Shown in pieces: positions 1 through 8,911 of a stretch of 64,000 bases of DNA (its first letter is position 1; every line of letters starts with the position of its first letter). The notes beneath the pieces are model-generated. The model was not told where the DNA came from. It saw only the letters and a list, made by a program, of their open reading frames with translations, and did not search any database. The stretch covers positions 1 to 64,000 of the forward strand of contig JBGAWJ010000001.1 in NCBI GenBank assembly GCA_044227605.1, in the 5' to 3' direction. Source of the DNA: JAEUKQ01 sp044227605. GTDB lineage: Bacteria; Pseudomonadota; Alphaproteobacteria; JAEUKQ01. The translations under genes and the position numbers were made by a program.

Positions 1-973
1 CCCAACAATCACGGATACCTAAATTGAACCCTTGTCCGGCAATCGGGTGAATAACGTGGGCGGCATCCCCAATCAACACAATCCGTTGATTGATATAACG
101 AGTGGCATGCAGACCCGATAATGGATAAATTTTTTTCTTCCCCTCTATTTCGATTTTCCCTAAAGTTGCCGCAAAATGCTGCTGCAGCAAGGTGGCAAGA
201 ATTTGGTTGTCCTGCTTGTAAAGCTGGCTTGCAGCAACTGGGTTATCCGTCCAAACAATGGCGGAGCGATACCCATCTTGTGAACACATCGGCAATACCG
301 CCAGTGGCCCACCAGGCATAAAATGTTCCAAAGCCACGGAGCGGTGGGGCAATTCATGACGGATATTAAATACGACGCTGCTTTGCTGGTAAGACCACCG
401 GATAACAGGGATGTCGGCCATATTTCGAATCTTTGAATGCCGACCATCGGCAGCGATTAATAATTTCCCTTGGATATTTGCCTGATCCGAAAGGGAAATT
501 TTCACTTGTCCCCCCTTTTGATCCTGTTCAACCTTTGTCACCTTGACACCCCCATAATATTGGATTGAAGGGGCATTGATCATTTTTTCAAATAAAGCGT
601 GATGTAAAATCTTATTTTCTACCATATATCCCAGCGGTTGCTTGGGAGACAGGGCATCGGCTGGCAAATCATCCGCCTTAAAATGCAGAAAAAGGCTGGA
701 TTTGTGGCCAGGTCTTCCCGCCTGGTCAGACACCCGGATTTCCCCTATCGGTTGCGCCTTCCCCACCACCTTATCCCATACACCAAATTGTTTTAAGACA
801 ACTGCCGAACCAGCAGTTACCGCGGAACAGCGGTTATCAACCGAAAAATCCCGCTGCATGGGGGGATCCCGGTGTTCATCTATAATAGAAACGGGGATTT
901 GATGTCTTGCCAATCCGATTGCCAAAGACAGGCCCACCATGCCTGCCCCCGCAATAATAACCTGATCTGTCAA
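1..973 (-). CDS. FAD-dependent ubiquinone-biosynthesis hydroxylase (UbiH/UbiF/VisC/COQ6 family), 3' end cut off
   Basis: The reading frame stays open from a TTG at 971-973 to the window edge (324 codons), so the C-terminus is missing. The product begins with a dinucleotide-binding GAGMVG motif for FAD (about residues 8-13). It carries the GDAAH...PIAGQGFNLG motif near residue 302, which contacts the FAD ribityl chain in aromatic-ring hydroxylases of the ubiquinone pathway. An AAGGA Shine-Dalgarno sequence lies 8 bases before the TTG, and the only nearby ATG (978) runs straight into a stop. Which ring position is hydroxylated (UbiH, UbiF, UbiI or UbiL type) cannot be told. It is divergent from ftsK. 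Confidence 0.9.
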   Translation of the reverse strand, partial: MTDQVIIAGAGMVGLSLAIGLARHQIPVSIIDEHRDPPMQRDFSVDNRCSAVTAGSAVVLKQFGVWDKVVGKAQPIGEIRVSDQAGRPGHKSSLFLHFKADDLPADALSPKQPLGYMVENKILHHALFEKMINAPSIQYYGGVKVTKVEQDQKGGQVKISLSDQANIQGKLLIAADGRHSKIRNMADIPVIRWSYQQSSVVFNIRHELPHRSVALEHFMPGGPLAVLPMCSQDGYRSAIVWTDNPVAASQLYKQDNQILATLLQQHFAATLGKIEIEGKKKIYPLSGLHATRYINQRIVLIGDAAHVIHPIAGQGFNLGIRDCW

Positions 974-1182
974 ATCATTTTCCTTATAAAAATACCCTGT
1001 CAAAGTAGTTTTTGCATTCTACCACTTCGGCTTCGTGAACATCAATAAATTTGATTGCTTACCTGCTATTGATTTAAAAATATCGGCGTTTGGAAAATCG
1101 GGTTAAAGGGTAAATATATTGTATCAAAGAGAGTTATTTGCTATGAATATGAACAATTATTTTAGCAAAACCCTGAAAGCAA

Positions 1183-3660
1183 ATGAACCCCTATAACGAT
1201 CCCCAACGCAATCCTTTCTTATCTCCGGCCATGAAGTTTTTCATCCGGAAAAGGGCTATCGAGGCTGGTGGCGTGGCCATATGGCTACTAGCATTAATTT
1301 TGATGTTGAGCGTTGTTTATTTTGACCACAATGATGCTTCTTTCAACAAGGTAACGAATCAGGCTTCGGTCAATATTTTGGGGTATTGGGGGGGATATAT
1401 TGGCGATTTATTTTTGCAATATATCGGCCTTGCAAGCAGCGCAGTGATCATGATCATGATGATTTGGGGGTGGCAAATTATTTCAGCAACCCGCTTAAGG
1501 AATTTTGGGATTAAGCTAGTGCTAGCCTTTTTCTTTGTTCTGGTTACCTGCCTATTTTTTTCAAACCTTCAGCCTGCCAAAAATTGGCCTGATATGCTTG
1601 GCTGCGGCTTAGGCGGTTGTATCGGTTGGTGGATGAACACCCAATTGCAGCCCCCAGGGATGGATCATTCTTTCCTGATAATGGGGATATGCCTCGCGAT
1701 CTTGGCCACTTTATTTATTTATATTGCGGATATACCCTGGGCTACTTACAGGAATTTTATTCAATTTTTAGCCCGTTTGTTTAAAGTCGCTCTGAAAAAA
1801 TTATGGGCGTTGGTCGCTTGGATATATAGGAAAATGGCGGCTATTTCTAGCCCCCAAACAGCTGATAATAAAATTGCGGTGAATGATCCTACCATAAATG
1901 TTGGGGCACACAATCCGATGCAAAAACCGACAGCCATTCTAAGGAAACCGCTTACCGCAACCCCCATTTTACTAAATCCGGCAACCCGATCATCGGCAAC
2001 AGATCAATCGGTATTGCCTGTTAGACCTGAAATTTCGGCGCTAGAAAAGTCTTTGCCCGAAGCAAGCAGTCCTAAAAAACCGGTTAGAAAACGATTATTT
2101 GATAAAAAACCTTCTCCCGAAAAAGTGGTAGCTGAGCCTATACGGTCGTCTTTCGAGCTTCCCCCTGTGGAACTAATGGCGCCACCCGCATCCAATGACA
2201 AAATCCAAAAATTGAATGTGGAAGGTTTGGAAAAAAACGCCCGTTTACTCGAATCGATTTTAAACGATTTCGGTATCCAGGGGGATGTCGTGAATGTTCG
2301 CCCTGGCCCCGTTGTTACGCTTTATGAGCTTGAACCTGCACCGGGGACTAAGACTAGCCGGGTCATTGGCCTTGCTGATGATATTGCAAGGTCGATGAGT
2401 GCGATCTCTGTGCGCATCGCCGTCGTTCCCGGCCGCAGTGTCATTGGCATTGAAATGCCTAACCCAAAACGGGAAATGGTCAGTTTCCGTGAATTGCTTT
2501 CGGACGACAGTTACAAAAAAAATACCGCCAGCTTGGCTTTGGCGTTAGGTAAGGACATTGGGGGTGGCCCTATTGTGGTTGATCTGGCCAAAATGCCGCA
2601 TTTGTTGATTGCCGGAACCACAGGGTCAGGCAAATCGGTTGCCATCAATACGATGATCTTATCGCTCTTATATCGACTATCACCGGATCAGTGTAAATTT
2701 ATCATGATTGACCCTAAAATGCTGGAATTATCTGTTTATGATGGCATCCCTCATTTGTTATCGCCGGTGGTAACCGACCCGAAGAAGGCTATTGTTGCCT
2801 TAAAATGGACGGTACGCGAAATGGAGACAAGATACCGGGCCATGTCAAAATTGAGTGTCCGTAACATCGCGGGCTATAATGAGCGGATTGCCACCGCCAA
2901 AAAAACCGGCGAAATCCTGATGCACCGGGTTCAAACAGGATTTGACCCGGCTACAGGTAAACCCATCTTCGAAGAAGAACCTTTTGTCCTTGCCCCCCTG
3001 CCTTTTATCGTGGTGGTGGTGGATGAGATGGCGGATTTGATGCTAGTGGCCGGGAAAGATATTGAAGCAACCATTCAGCGCCTGGCCCAAATGGCCCGGG
3101 CTGCCGGTATTCACATTATTATGGCTACCCAACGACCGTCCGTTGATGTTATCACCGGCACTATTAAGGCCAATTTTCCAACCCGGATCAGTTTCCACGT
3201 TACTTCAAGGATCGATAGCCGCACTATTCTTAGTGAACAAGGCGCTGAACAATTATTAGGTCAGGGCGATATGCTGTATATGGGCCAGGGCGGCAAAATA
3301 ATCCGTGTCCATGGGCCATTTGTTTCTGATCAAGAAGTTGAAAAAATCGTGCGGTTCCTCAAGGACCAAGGCCAGCCAAATTATATTGAAGAAATTACGG
3401 AAGACGAGAATGAAGCGGGCAATACCGACGATGATTCGGAAACGGATAATGGGGGTGACGATTTATACGACCAGGCCGTCTCTATTGTATCGCGGGAAAA
3501 GAAAGCTTCCACCAGTTTTATCCAACGCCATTTGCAAATCGGTTATAACCGGGCTGCAAGGATTATGGAGAAAATGGAAAAAGAAGGGGTGGTCAGCGCG
3601 GCGAACCATGTCGGCAAACGCGAGGTTTTAGGACGTCATCATCAAGAGGAAATGCCATGA
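1183..3660 (+). CDS. ftsK: DNA translocase FtsK/SpoIIIE
   Basis: FtsK is an inner-membrane, septum-located DNA pump that moves the terminus region and helps dimer resolution during division. The 825-residue protein has hydrophobic N-terminal segments (about residues 30-190) and a Pro/Ser/Lys-rich linker. The RecA-like motor has Walker A GTTGSGKS at 478-485 and Walker B VVVVDEMAD ending near 618. A winged-helix gamma domain near 760-820 normally reads polar KOPS sequences. An ATG at 1147 is followed by an in-frame stop, so 1183 is the first usable start. The last bases overlap the lolA ATG in an ATGA junction, which suggests translational coupling. Confidence 0.97.
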   Translation: MNPYNDPQRNPFLSPAMKFFIRKRAIEAGGVAIWLLALILMLSVVYFDHNDASFNKVTNQASVNILGYWGGYIGDLFLQYIGLASSAVIMIMMIWGWQIISATRLRNFGIKLVLAFFFVLVTCLFFSNLQPAKNWPDMLGCGLGGCIGWWMNTQLQPPGMDHSFLIMGICLAILATLFIYIADIPWATYRNFIQFLARLFKVALKKLWALVAWIYRKMAAISSPQTADNKIAVNDPTINVGAHNPMQKPTAILRKPLTATPILLNPATRSSATDQSVLPVRPEISALEKSLPEASSPKKPVRKRLFDKKPSPEKVVAEPIRSSFELPPVELMAPPASNDKIQKLNVEGLEKNARLLESILNDFGIQGDVVNVRPGPVVTLYELEPAPGTKTSRVIGLADDIARSMSAISVRIAVVPGRSVIGIEMPNPKREMVSFRELLSDDSYKKNTASLALALGKDIGGGPIVVDLAKMPHLLIAGTTGSGKSVAINTMILSLLYRLSPDQCKFIMIDPKMLELSVYDGIPHLLSPVVTDPKKAIVALKWTVREMETRYRAMSKLSVRNIAGYNERIATAKKTGEILMHRVQTGFDPATGKPIFEEEPFVLAPLPFIVVVVDEMADLMLVAGKDIEATIQRLAQMARAAGIHIIMATQRPSVDVITGTIKANFPTRISFHVTSRIDSRTILSEQGAEQLLGQGDMLYMGQGGKIIRVHGPFVSDQEVEKIVRFLKDQGQPNYIEEITEDENEAGNTDDDSETDNGGDDLYDQAVSIVSREKKASTSFIQRHLQIGYNRAARIMEKMEKEGVVSAANHVGKREVLGRHHQEEMP

Positions 3661-4310
3661 AAAAACTATCTGTTTCTTTTATTTTACAGCGATGTGTTTT
3701 TATCAATTTATTGTTGATAAGCCTTTTCAGCAGCCGGTTTTCCTTAGCTGCCCCTCCCGCAATCTCCTTGACGGAGCAAGATATACAAGATTTAAAAAAA
3801 ATCGAGGAGTATTTTAACAACATCCAAACCTTGCAAGCGCATTTTAGCCAATATACCAAGTCAGGCATGTCTGCCGGTACAATTTACATACGTAGGCCCA
3901 ACCAAATGCGGGTAGAATATAACCCGCCCGTGCCCGTACTGATTGTCGCGAGCGGCCGGTTGGTTAGTTATTATGACAAAGAATTAAACCAATTAACAGA
4001 GGCGCCTTTATCCTCAACCCCCTTGGGGTTAATTTTGGCCCAGCCTTTTAGTTTGCAAAAAGGTACAACCATTACGAAAATAGCGCGCTCCCCTCAAGAA
4101 TTGCAGGTGATCTTATATCAATCCGCTCAACCAGATGCGGGCTTACTCGAATTGGTTTTTACCACCACCCCCTTCCAGATAAAATACTGGCGAGTCATTG
4201 ATTCGGCAAATCGCAGCACCCAAGTGGTCATTAGCAATATCAAGTTAAATAATCCCTTAAGCAACAATCTTTTTACCCGTCCCTCTCAGATAGAGAGTAA
4301 TACTAGGTAG
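3657..4310 (+). CDS. lolA: Outer-membrane lipoprotein carrier protein LolA
   Basis: LolA is the periplasmic shuttle that carries lipoproteins from LolCDE to the outer membrane. The 217-residue product starts with a basic/hydrophobic signal peptide that probably ends at about residue 31 (after FSLAA). The mature part shows the family pattern: a helix with LQAHFSQYT, then GTIYIRRPNQMRVEY, then a strand-rich half-barrel. It begins inside the last codons of ftsK (4-base overlap), the usual ftsK-lolA pairing in Alphaproteobacteria. No convincing terminator was seen in the 141 bases that follow. Confidence 0.93.
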   Translation: MKKLSVSFILQRCVFINLLLISLFSSRFSLAAPPAISLTEQDIQDLKKIEEYFNNIQTLQAHFSQYTKSGMSAGTIYIRRPNQMRVEYNPPVPVLIVASGRLVSYYDKELNQLTEAPLSSTPLGLILAQPFSLQKGTTITKIARSPQELQVILYQSAQPDAGLLELVFTTTPFQIKYWRVIDSANRSTQVVISNIKLNNPLSNNLFTRPSQIESNTR

Positions 4311-4451
4311 CGGTTTTAAGGGAAGGGCTATCAAAAATCGGCCTCTTTTACTTGGATTCCAGAACCTAGCAGAAGAAGATTTGACGAATATTTTATTTTC
4401 CCATAAAATCCTTCTGTGACATTTTTTTAACTTCAAATCTTTTGGTCAATC

Positions 4452-5228
4452 ATGGCAAAACTATCTGTATCTGCCCCTGTGATCGGAATTCCGGCCTGCA
4501 TTAAGGAGCTTGAACTAACCCCTTTTCATGCCGTTAACCAAAAATACATTATGGCGGTTATTCAGGGACTGGATGCCATTCCCATAATCATTCCGGCCAT
4601 GGGCGATGTTTTGCATTTTGATGGATTGTTAACCAAAGTTGACGGATTGCTTTTCCCCGGCAGTATTTCCAATATCCAACCCCACCATTATAAAGGGAAT
4701 GCAGACAGGCCAGATAGCCCGCAAGATCCCGCCCGTGATTCGACCACCCTTCCTTTGCTACGGGCAGCCATCAACCAAGCCAAGCCCTTCTTATGTATTT
4801 GCCGGGGTATGCAAGAACTGAACGTTTCGTTGGGGGGTAGTTTATATCAACAAATTCACCAGGTCAGCGGCAAAATGGACCACCGGGAGGTAGGCGCGAC
4901 TACCAAAGAAAAATATATGCCGCGCCATCCCATCCATATTCAAGAGCATAGTATACTGTCTAAAATTTATGCCCAACCTACAGCGAAAGTAAATTCGCTG
5001 CATTGGCAGGGGATTAATCAGTTGGCAGCAGCCTTGCAGATTGAGGCCACCGCCCCAGATGGCATTATTGAAGCAGTATCGGTTAAAAATGCCGCAACCT
5101 TCATGATGGGGGTACAATGGCATCCCGAATATGATCTGGATGACCCCTTATCAAAAGCGATTTTCCAAGCTTTTAAAGCAGCGATCAAGCCAACAGATTC
5201 CAAAATGACCAAGGGGAAGGCTGCTTAA
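4452..5228 (+). CDS. Gamma-glutamyl-gamma-aminobutyrate hydrolase-like peptidase (C26 family)
   Basis: This 258-residue protein belongs to the class I glutamine amidotransferase-like C26 family, which includes PuuD. The nucleophile sits in CRGMQELN (Cys117), followed by GGSLYQQ. The catalytic His-Glu pair is in GVQWHPE (His224, Glu226). PuuD-type enzymes hydrolyse gamma-glutamyl amides such as gamma-glutamyl-GABA. No other polyamine/putrescine gene is nearby, so the substrate here is unknown and the PuuD label should be treated as family-level. It stands alone between lolA and exonuclease III on the same strand. Confidence 0.88.
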   Translation: MAKLSVSAPVIGIPACIKELELTPFHAVNQKYIMAVIQGLDAIPIIIPAMGDVLHFDGLLTKVDGLLFPGSISNIQPHHYKGNADRPDSPQDPARDSTTLPLLRAAINQAKPFLCICRGMQELNVSLGGSLYQQIHQVSGKMDHREVGATTKEKYMPRHPIHIQEHSILSKIYAQPTAKVNSLHWQGINQLAAALQIEATAPDGIIEAVSVKNAATFMMGVQWHPEYDLDDPLSKAIFQAFKAAIKPTDSKMTKGKAA

Positions 5229-5291
5229 AATACTTGACTTGGTCAGGTGTGTGAGAAAAGAATTTCCACCATTTCAGAAAGTCCCTTGGCC

Positions 5292-6083
5292 GTGCGAATT
5301 ACCACATGGAATGTCAACTCTGTCCGTTTGCGCCTGCCCTTGTTGGCTGCCTATATCCAGCAATCCCAGCCTGATGTCATCTGCCTGCAAGAAACCAAAG
5401 TCGTTGACCAGGCTTTTCCCCAAGAATTTTTCCGGCAACACGGCTATTGCCACCAATTGGTTTCCGGTATGAAAAGTTATAATGGCATGGCCGTCTTATC
5501 AAAAATTCCCTTCCATCCTTATCTTAAAAGATCGTGGTGCGATTTAGAAGATTGCCGACATATTTCGGTAACGCTTGAAAATAATAGGATTATTCATAAT
5601 TTTTATGTTCCCGCAGGCGGCGATATTCCCGATTCGGCGGTCAATAAAAAATTTGCCCATAAATTGCAGTTCGTCCAGGAAATGGCCGCTTTTCTTAAAA
5701 CCACCCACCTGCCCAGTGACCCAGTGATTATTTTAGGGGATTTTAATATTGCCCCCTTGCCCCAGGATGTATGGTCCCATCAACAGCTGCTAGGGGTCGT
5801 CAGCCATACTCCCATAGAAACCAATCATCTGGAGAAAGTCCGGGATTCCCTTGCTTGGGTTGATGCCGTTCGCCAGTTTTTTCCAGCTGACCAGAAATTA
5901 TATAGTTGGTGGAGCTACCGGGCGGCTGATTGGCAAAAAAGCAACCGCGGGCGCCGGTTGGATCATATTTGGGTGACCCCGTCTTTAAAGCCTTATCTCC
6001 ACCATGCGGAAATTATTACCCACGCCCGAGGGTGGGCCATTCCTTCCGACCATGTACCCGTCCATATTGATTTGGGGAATTGA
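5292..6083 (+). CDS. xthA: Exodeoxyribonuclease III (AP endonuclease)
   Basis: This Mg-dependent exo/AP endonuclease acts in base-excision repair. All hallmark motifs of the ExoIII/APE1 fold are present: TWNVNSVR at the N-terminus, LQETK (metal Glu), NFYVPAGGD, ILGDFNIAP (Asp/Asn), WWSYR, RRLDHIW and SDHVPV with the catalytic His at the C-terminus. The open frame extends to a GTG at 5247, but homologues begin right at the first beta-strand. I therefore prefer GTG 5292 (263 residues) or TTG 5286, behind an AGAAAG. It converges on the response-regulator gene with only 10 bases between the ends. Confidence 0.93.
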   Translation: MRITTWNVNSVRLRLPLLAAYIQQSQPDVICLQETKVVDQAFPQEFFRQHGYCHQLVSGMKSYNGMAVLSKIPFHPYLKRSWCDLEDCRHISVTLENNRIIHNFYVPAGGDIPDSAVNKKFAHKLQFVQEMAAFLKTTHLPSDPVIILGDFNIAPLPQDVWSHQQLLGVVSHTPIETNHLEKVRDSLAWVDAVRQFFPADQKLYSWWSYRAADWQKSNRGRRLDHIWVTPSLKPYLHHAEIITHARGWAIPSDHVPVHIDLGN

Positions 6084-6093
6084 AGTTGGCTAT

Positions 6094-6789
6094 TTATGCC
6101 GCATCATAGATAAGTTTGTATTTCCGAGACATTCTATCCATCGCCACATGCAGGGGAACCCCCCCTTGCAGTTTTTGCCTTAGCCTGTAAATGTGGCTTT
6201 CCACCGTTCGGGTTTCCATATCATGGGCATAACCCCAAATTTCTTTTAGTAAATCCTTACGGTTCAACCCTTCCGGCCGACGATGCAATGCTTTTAAAAT
6301 GGCGATTTCTTTTTCTGTTAAATAGACTTTTTGATTGTTTTTTTTACAAAATATATATTGCTGCAAAGGATCAAAAAGATAGAGAGCTGTCTCAATTGGT
6401 TTCCATTCATTATTTTGCAACAGCAACTGTAAATACTCAACCAACTGCTGCAGGCGCAATGGTTTCTGCAACCATTTGATCCCGCCTTGACGATATTCAG
6501 CCTGCCTACCCGTGGTCGCACTGAGGGTAAGGAGTGGGTGATCGGGGCTGGCATGTCTAAAATTTGCCAAAAAATCATCCATAACCCCTGGATCGAAGCC
6601 ATCCAGATCCAAAACAATGACCGGATGATGCGGAGGTGGTGGGTATATATCAGATAACTGTTGCGTATAATCAACAGCCATTCCTAATTTATTGGCTAAA
6701 TCAGTTTTTAATAATTGGGTTAAAAAAGCATCCTGGCTCACCACAATGATTTGAGCAGGGGTAACTTTGTTATTTTTTACATGGCCCAA
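6094..6789 (-). CDS. OmpR/PhoB-type response regulator with an atypical receiver domain
   Basis: This is a 231-residue DNA-binding response regulator. The C-terminal half (about 130-228) is a winged-helix effector domain with the OmpR-type ending RTVESHIYRLRQKL. The receiver keeps a candidate phospho-Asp (Asp61 in IVLDLDGF), a Ser in place of the usual Thr (LTLSATT) and the Lys (LQKPLR). Of the usual acidic trio at the end of strand 1, only one Asp remains (VVSQD). It begins with TTG at 6789, eight bases after AGGA. No sensor kinase is adjacent, so it is an orphan here. Phosphorylation may be weak or absent; that is inference. Confidence 0.82.
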   Translation of the reverse strand: MGHVKNNKVTPAQIIVVSQDAFLTQLLKTDLANKLGMAVDYTQQLSDIYPPPPHHPVIVLDLDGFDPGVMDDFLANFRHASPDHPLLTLSATTGRQAEYRQGGIKWLQKPLRLQQLVEYLQLLLQNNEWKPIETALYLFDPLQQYIFCKKNNQKVYLTEKEIAILKALHRRPEGLNRKDLLKEIWGYAHDMETRTVESHIYRLRQKLQGGVPLHVAMDRMSRKYKLIYDAA

Positions 6790-6909
6790 GTTTTTTTCCT
6801 TTTGCTCCCTGCAGTTAATTTTTCTTAACCATTCTCATTGTAATATGTCATATATTATAAAAGTGATTATGAAACAGTGCCAACATTTTCTTTTAAACGA
6901 TAAGAACCC

Positions 6910-8025
6910 ATGACTGCGCAAGAACCACGGCCCTACATCTCAGCCTCTGCCCTAACCTATCGTTGCATCAGCGAAATAAAGCGGGGCAATCCTGTTATTT
7001 TGCAGCATTCAGGGGCCGCTTGCTTTTTTATAGCTTTAGACACCTTGTCCGCCGCCGGATGGCGCCCCTTATCAGCCCAATTTCCCTCGGATTGGCGTTT
7101 AGTCCTTAGCCAGCACCGGTTATCCAGCCTGCAACAACAACCGCTTCCCCCTCATCCGTCTAACCAGGCCGTCGTCGTACCTTTACCAACCTGTTCTTAT
7201 CAACAGCTCCGTCAATTATTATCGCTGGATGCTTTACCAACAACCGCTTGCATCTCGCCTAACATTCTTCCTGTGGATATAGCCGAGAAAACCGCTATTT
7301 CTTTGTTAAGGCAAGCTGGGTTAATGCCCATGGGAATCAGCCAATTTTTGCTGGCCGAATCGCTTCCTTTTTATACAGGGAAGTATCATATCCTTTCCTT
7401 CAGTCTGGATCAATTGCAACCCATAGGCTCATCCGACAAAGAAGTGGATTTTGTGGTGGAAACCCCGCTGCCCCTGGCTGCTGCCCAAGAAAGCCGCATT
7501 ATTTTATTTAGGGAAAAGGGTGCTGAAACGGAACATATGGCCGTCATTATCGGCAATCCCGATTTCACCCAACCCACGCTTACCCGGATTCATTCATCCT
7601 GTCTAACGGGGGATGTGCTTGGCAGTTTACGCTGTGATTGCGGGTCACAACTGCAACAATCAATTGAATATATGGCAAAACACGGGGGCGGGGTTTTAAT
7701 TTATTTATTACAAGAAGGCCGCAATATAGGTTTGGCCAACAAACTACGCTCCTATCATTTGCAGAACCAAGGCTTGGATACGTTGGCAGCCAATTGGCAT
7801 TTAGGGTTTTCGGCGGATGAACGCTCTTTTGAGCTAGCCACCATTTTGCTGAAACATTTGGGGATTTCATCCATCCAACTACTATCCAACAACCCCTTGA
7901 AATCACAGACCCTGCAAGCAGGCGGGATAAAAATTGACCGGATGGTGCCGATGCTGGGAGACCGCAATCCTTTTAACCAGGATTATTTAAAAACAAAAAA
8001 ACAAAAATTAGGACATCATTTGTAA
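6910..8025 (+). CDS. ribA: GTP cyclohydrolase II (RibA) with an N-terminal extra domain
   Basis: RibA opens GTP to 2,5-diamino-6-ribosylamino-4-pyrimidinone 5'-phosphate, the first step of riboflavin synthesis. The catalytic domain fills the C-terminal half. The zinc ligands are Cys231, Cys242 and Cys244 in SSCLTGDVLGSLRCDCG, with the same spacing as E. coli Cys54/65/67. They are followed by EGRNIGLANK and LLSNNPLK. The first 170 or so residues form an extra domain (starting ALTYRCISEIKRGNPVI) of the kind seen in long alphaproteobacterial RibA proteins. It lacks the recognisable metal and active-site motifs of RibB, so I do not call it bifunctional. Confidence 0.92.
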   Translation: MTAQEPRPYISASALTYRCISEIKRGNPVILQHSGAACFFIALDTLSAAGWRPLSAQFPSDWRLVLSQHRLSSLQQQPLPPHPSNQAVVVPLPTCSYQQLRQLLSLDALPTTACISPNILPVDIAEKTAISLLRQAGLMPMGISQFLLAESLPFYTGKYHILSFSLDQLQPIGSSDKEVDFVVETPLPLAAAQESRIILFREKGAETEHMAVIIGNPDFTQPTLTRIHSSCLTGDVLGSLRCDCGSQLQQSIEYMAKHGGGVLIYLLQEGRNIGLANKLRSYHLQNQGLDTLAANWHLGFSADERSFELATILLKHLGISSIQLLSNNPLKSQTLQAGGIKIDRMVPMLGDRNPFNQDYLKTKKQKLGHHL

Positions 8026-8126
8026 TAGATGCAGATGCTTGACATTATTTTTCTTAAACATGTACCCATAAAAAACGGGGGGGATTTTATTTCTTAGCGC
8101 CGATTTTGGTGGTTTATCATCCCGAG

Positions 8127-8813
8127 TTATTTGGGGGGACGGGGGCCAAAAATTTTTGTCCCCAACCTTAATTGGGTGGAACCTAAGCGAATCGCGATGG
8201 GGTAATCTTGGCTCATCCCCATACTTAGTTCTTTTAAGCCGCAGCGCTGGGCTAAGCTATATAACAGGCTAAAATGTGGGGCAGGATGTTGATCTGCGGG
8301 CGGGATGGTCATTAATCCTTTCACTTTTAATCCTAAATTTTGGCAGAAAACAACCAATTCTTGGGTTTTTTGTGGCGGAATCCCGCTTTTTTGACCTTCA
8401 CTTCCGGTATTCACTTGTACAAAATATTCTTTATGCAGGGATTGTTTCTGTTGTTCTTTGGCTAGCATTTCTGCCAATTTTGGCCGGTCTACACTTTCAA
8501 TCACATCAAACAGGGATAAAGCGGCGGCAACCTTATTGGTTTGTAAAGGGCCAATGAGGTGCAGCCGCAATTTAGGATAGGACGAACGCAAAGTGGGCCA
8601 TTTCCCTAAAGCTTCCTGCACATAATTTTCCCCAAATAAATGATGCCCCGCTTCCACTAAGCTCTTGATTATCTCCGCTGGCTGTTGTTTGCCAACCACC
8701 AATATTTCGCACGAATCAGCTGAACGACTTGCTTGTATCAATAAGGAATGAATTTCTTGTTGGATTTTTTGGTATGTATCAATCAAGCTATTTGGCATGG
8801 CCTGCTTCATCAT
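8127..8813 (-). CDS. YggS-family pyridoxal-phosphate homeostasis protein (PLPBP)
   Basis: This 228-residue member of the YggS/PROSC family is a single-domain TIM barrel that binds pyridoxal phosphate and buffers vitamin B6. The PLP lysine lies in LVVGKQQPAE, followed by GENYVQEAL, LIGPLQTNK, VNTGSEGQKSG, SMGMSQDYPIAI and RLGTKIFG, all in family order. It converges on ribA across about 100 bases with no clear terminator. It sits just downstream of the porin on the same strand, separated by the porin terminator, so it probably has its own promoter in 8814-8860. Confidence 0.92.
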   Translation of the reverse strand: MMKQAMPNSLIDTYQKIQQEIHSLLIQASRSADSCEILVVGKQQPAEIIKSLVEAGHHLFGENYVQEALGKWPTLRSSYPKLRLHLIGPLQTNKVAAALSLFDVIESVDRPKLAEMLAKEQQKQSLHKEYFVQVNTGSEGQKSGIPPQKTQELVVFCQNLGLKVKGLMTIPPADQHPAPHFSLLYSLAQRCGLKELSMGMSQDYPIAIRLGSTQLRLGTKIFGPRPPK

Positions 8814-8861
8814 TCAAAATGTTGGGATAAAAAAAACCTACCTGAAGCCCGTTACCAATAA

Positions 8862-8892
8862 AAAAGAGGGGACAAACCCTGCCCCCTCTTTT
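8862..8892 (-). terminator. Rho-independent terminator of the porin gene
   Basis: A perfect 10-bp stem (AAAAGAGGGG paired with CCCCTCTTTT, arms at 8862-8871 and 8883-8892) has an 11-base loop. Read on the minus strand it ends in a run of T. It starts 20 bases after the porin stop codon, so it should end the highly expressed porin message before the YggS gene. Confidence 0.88.
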
Positions 8893-8911
8893 CATCCTAA
8901 CGATATCAAAA

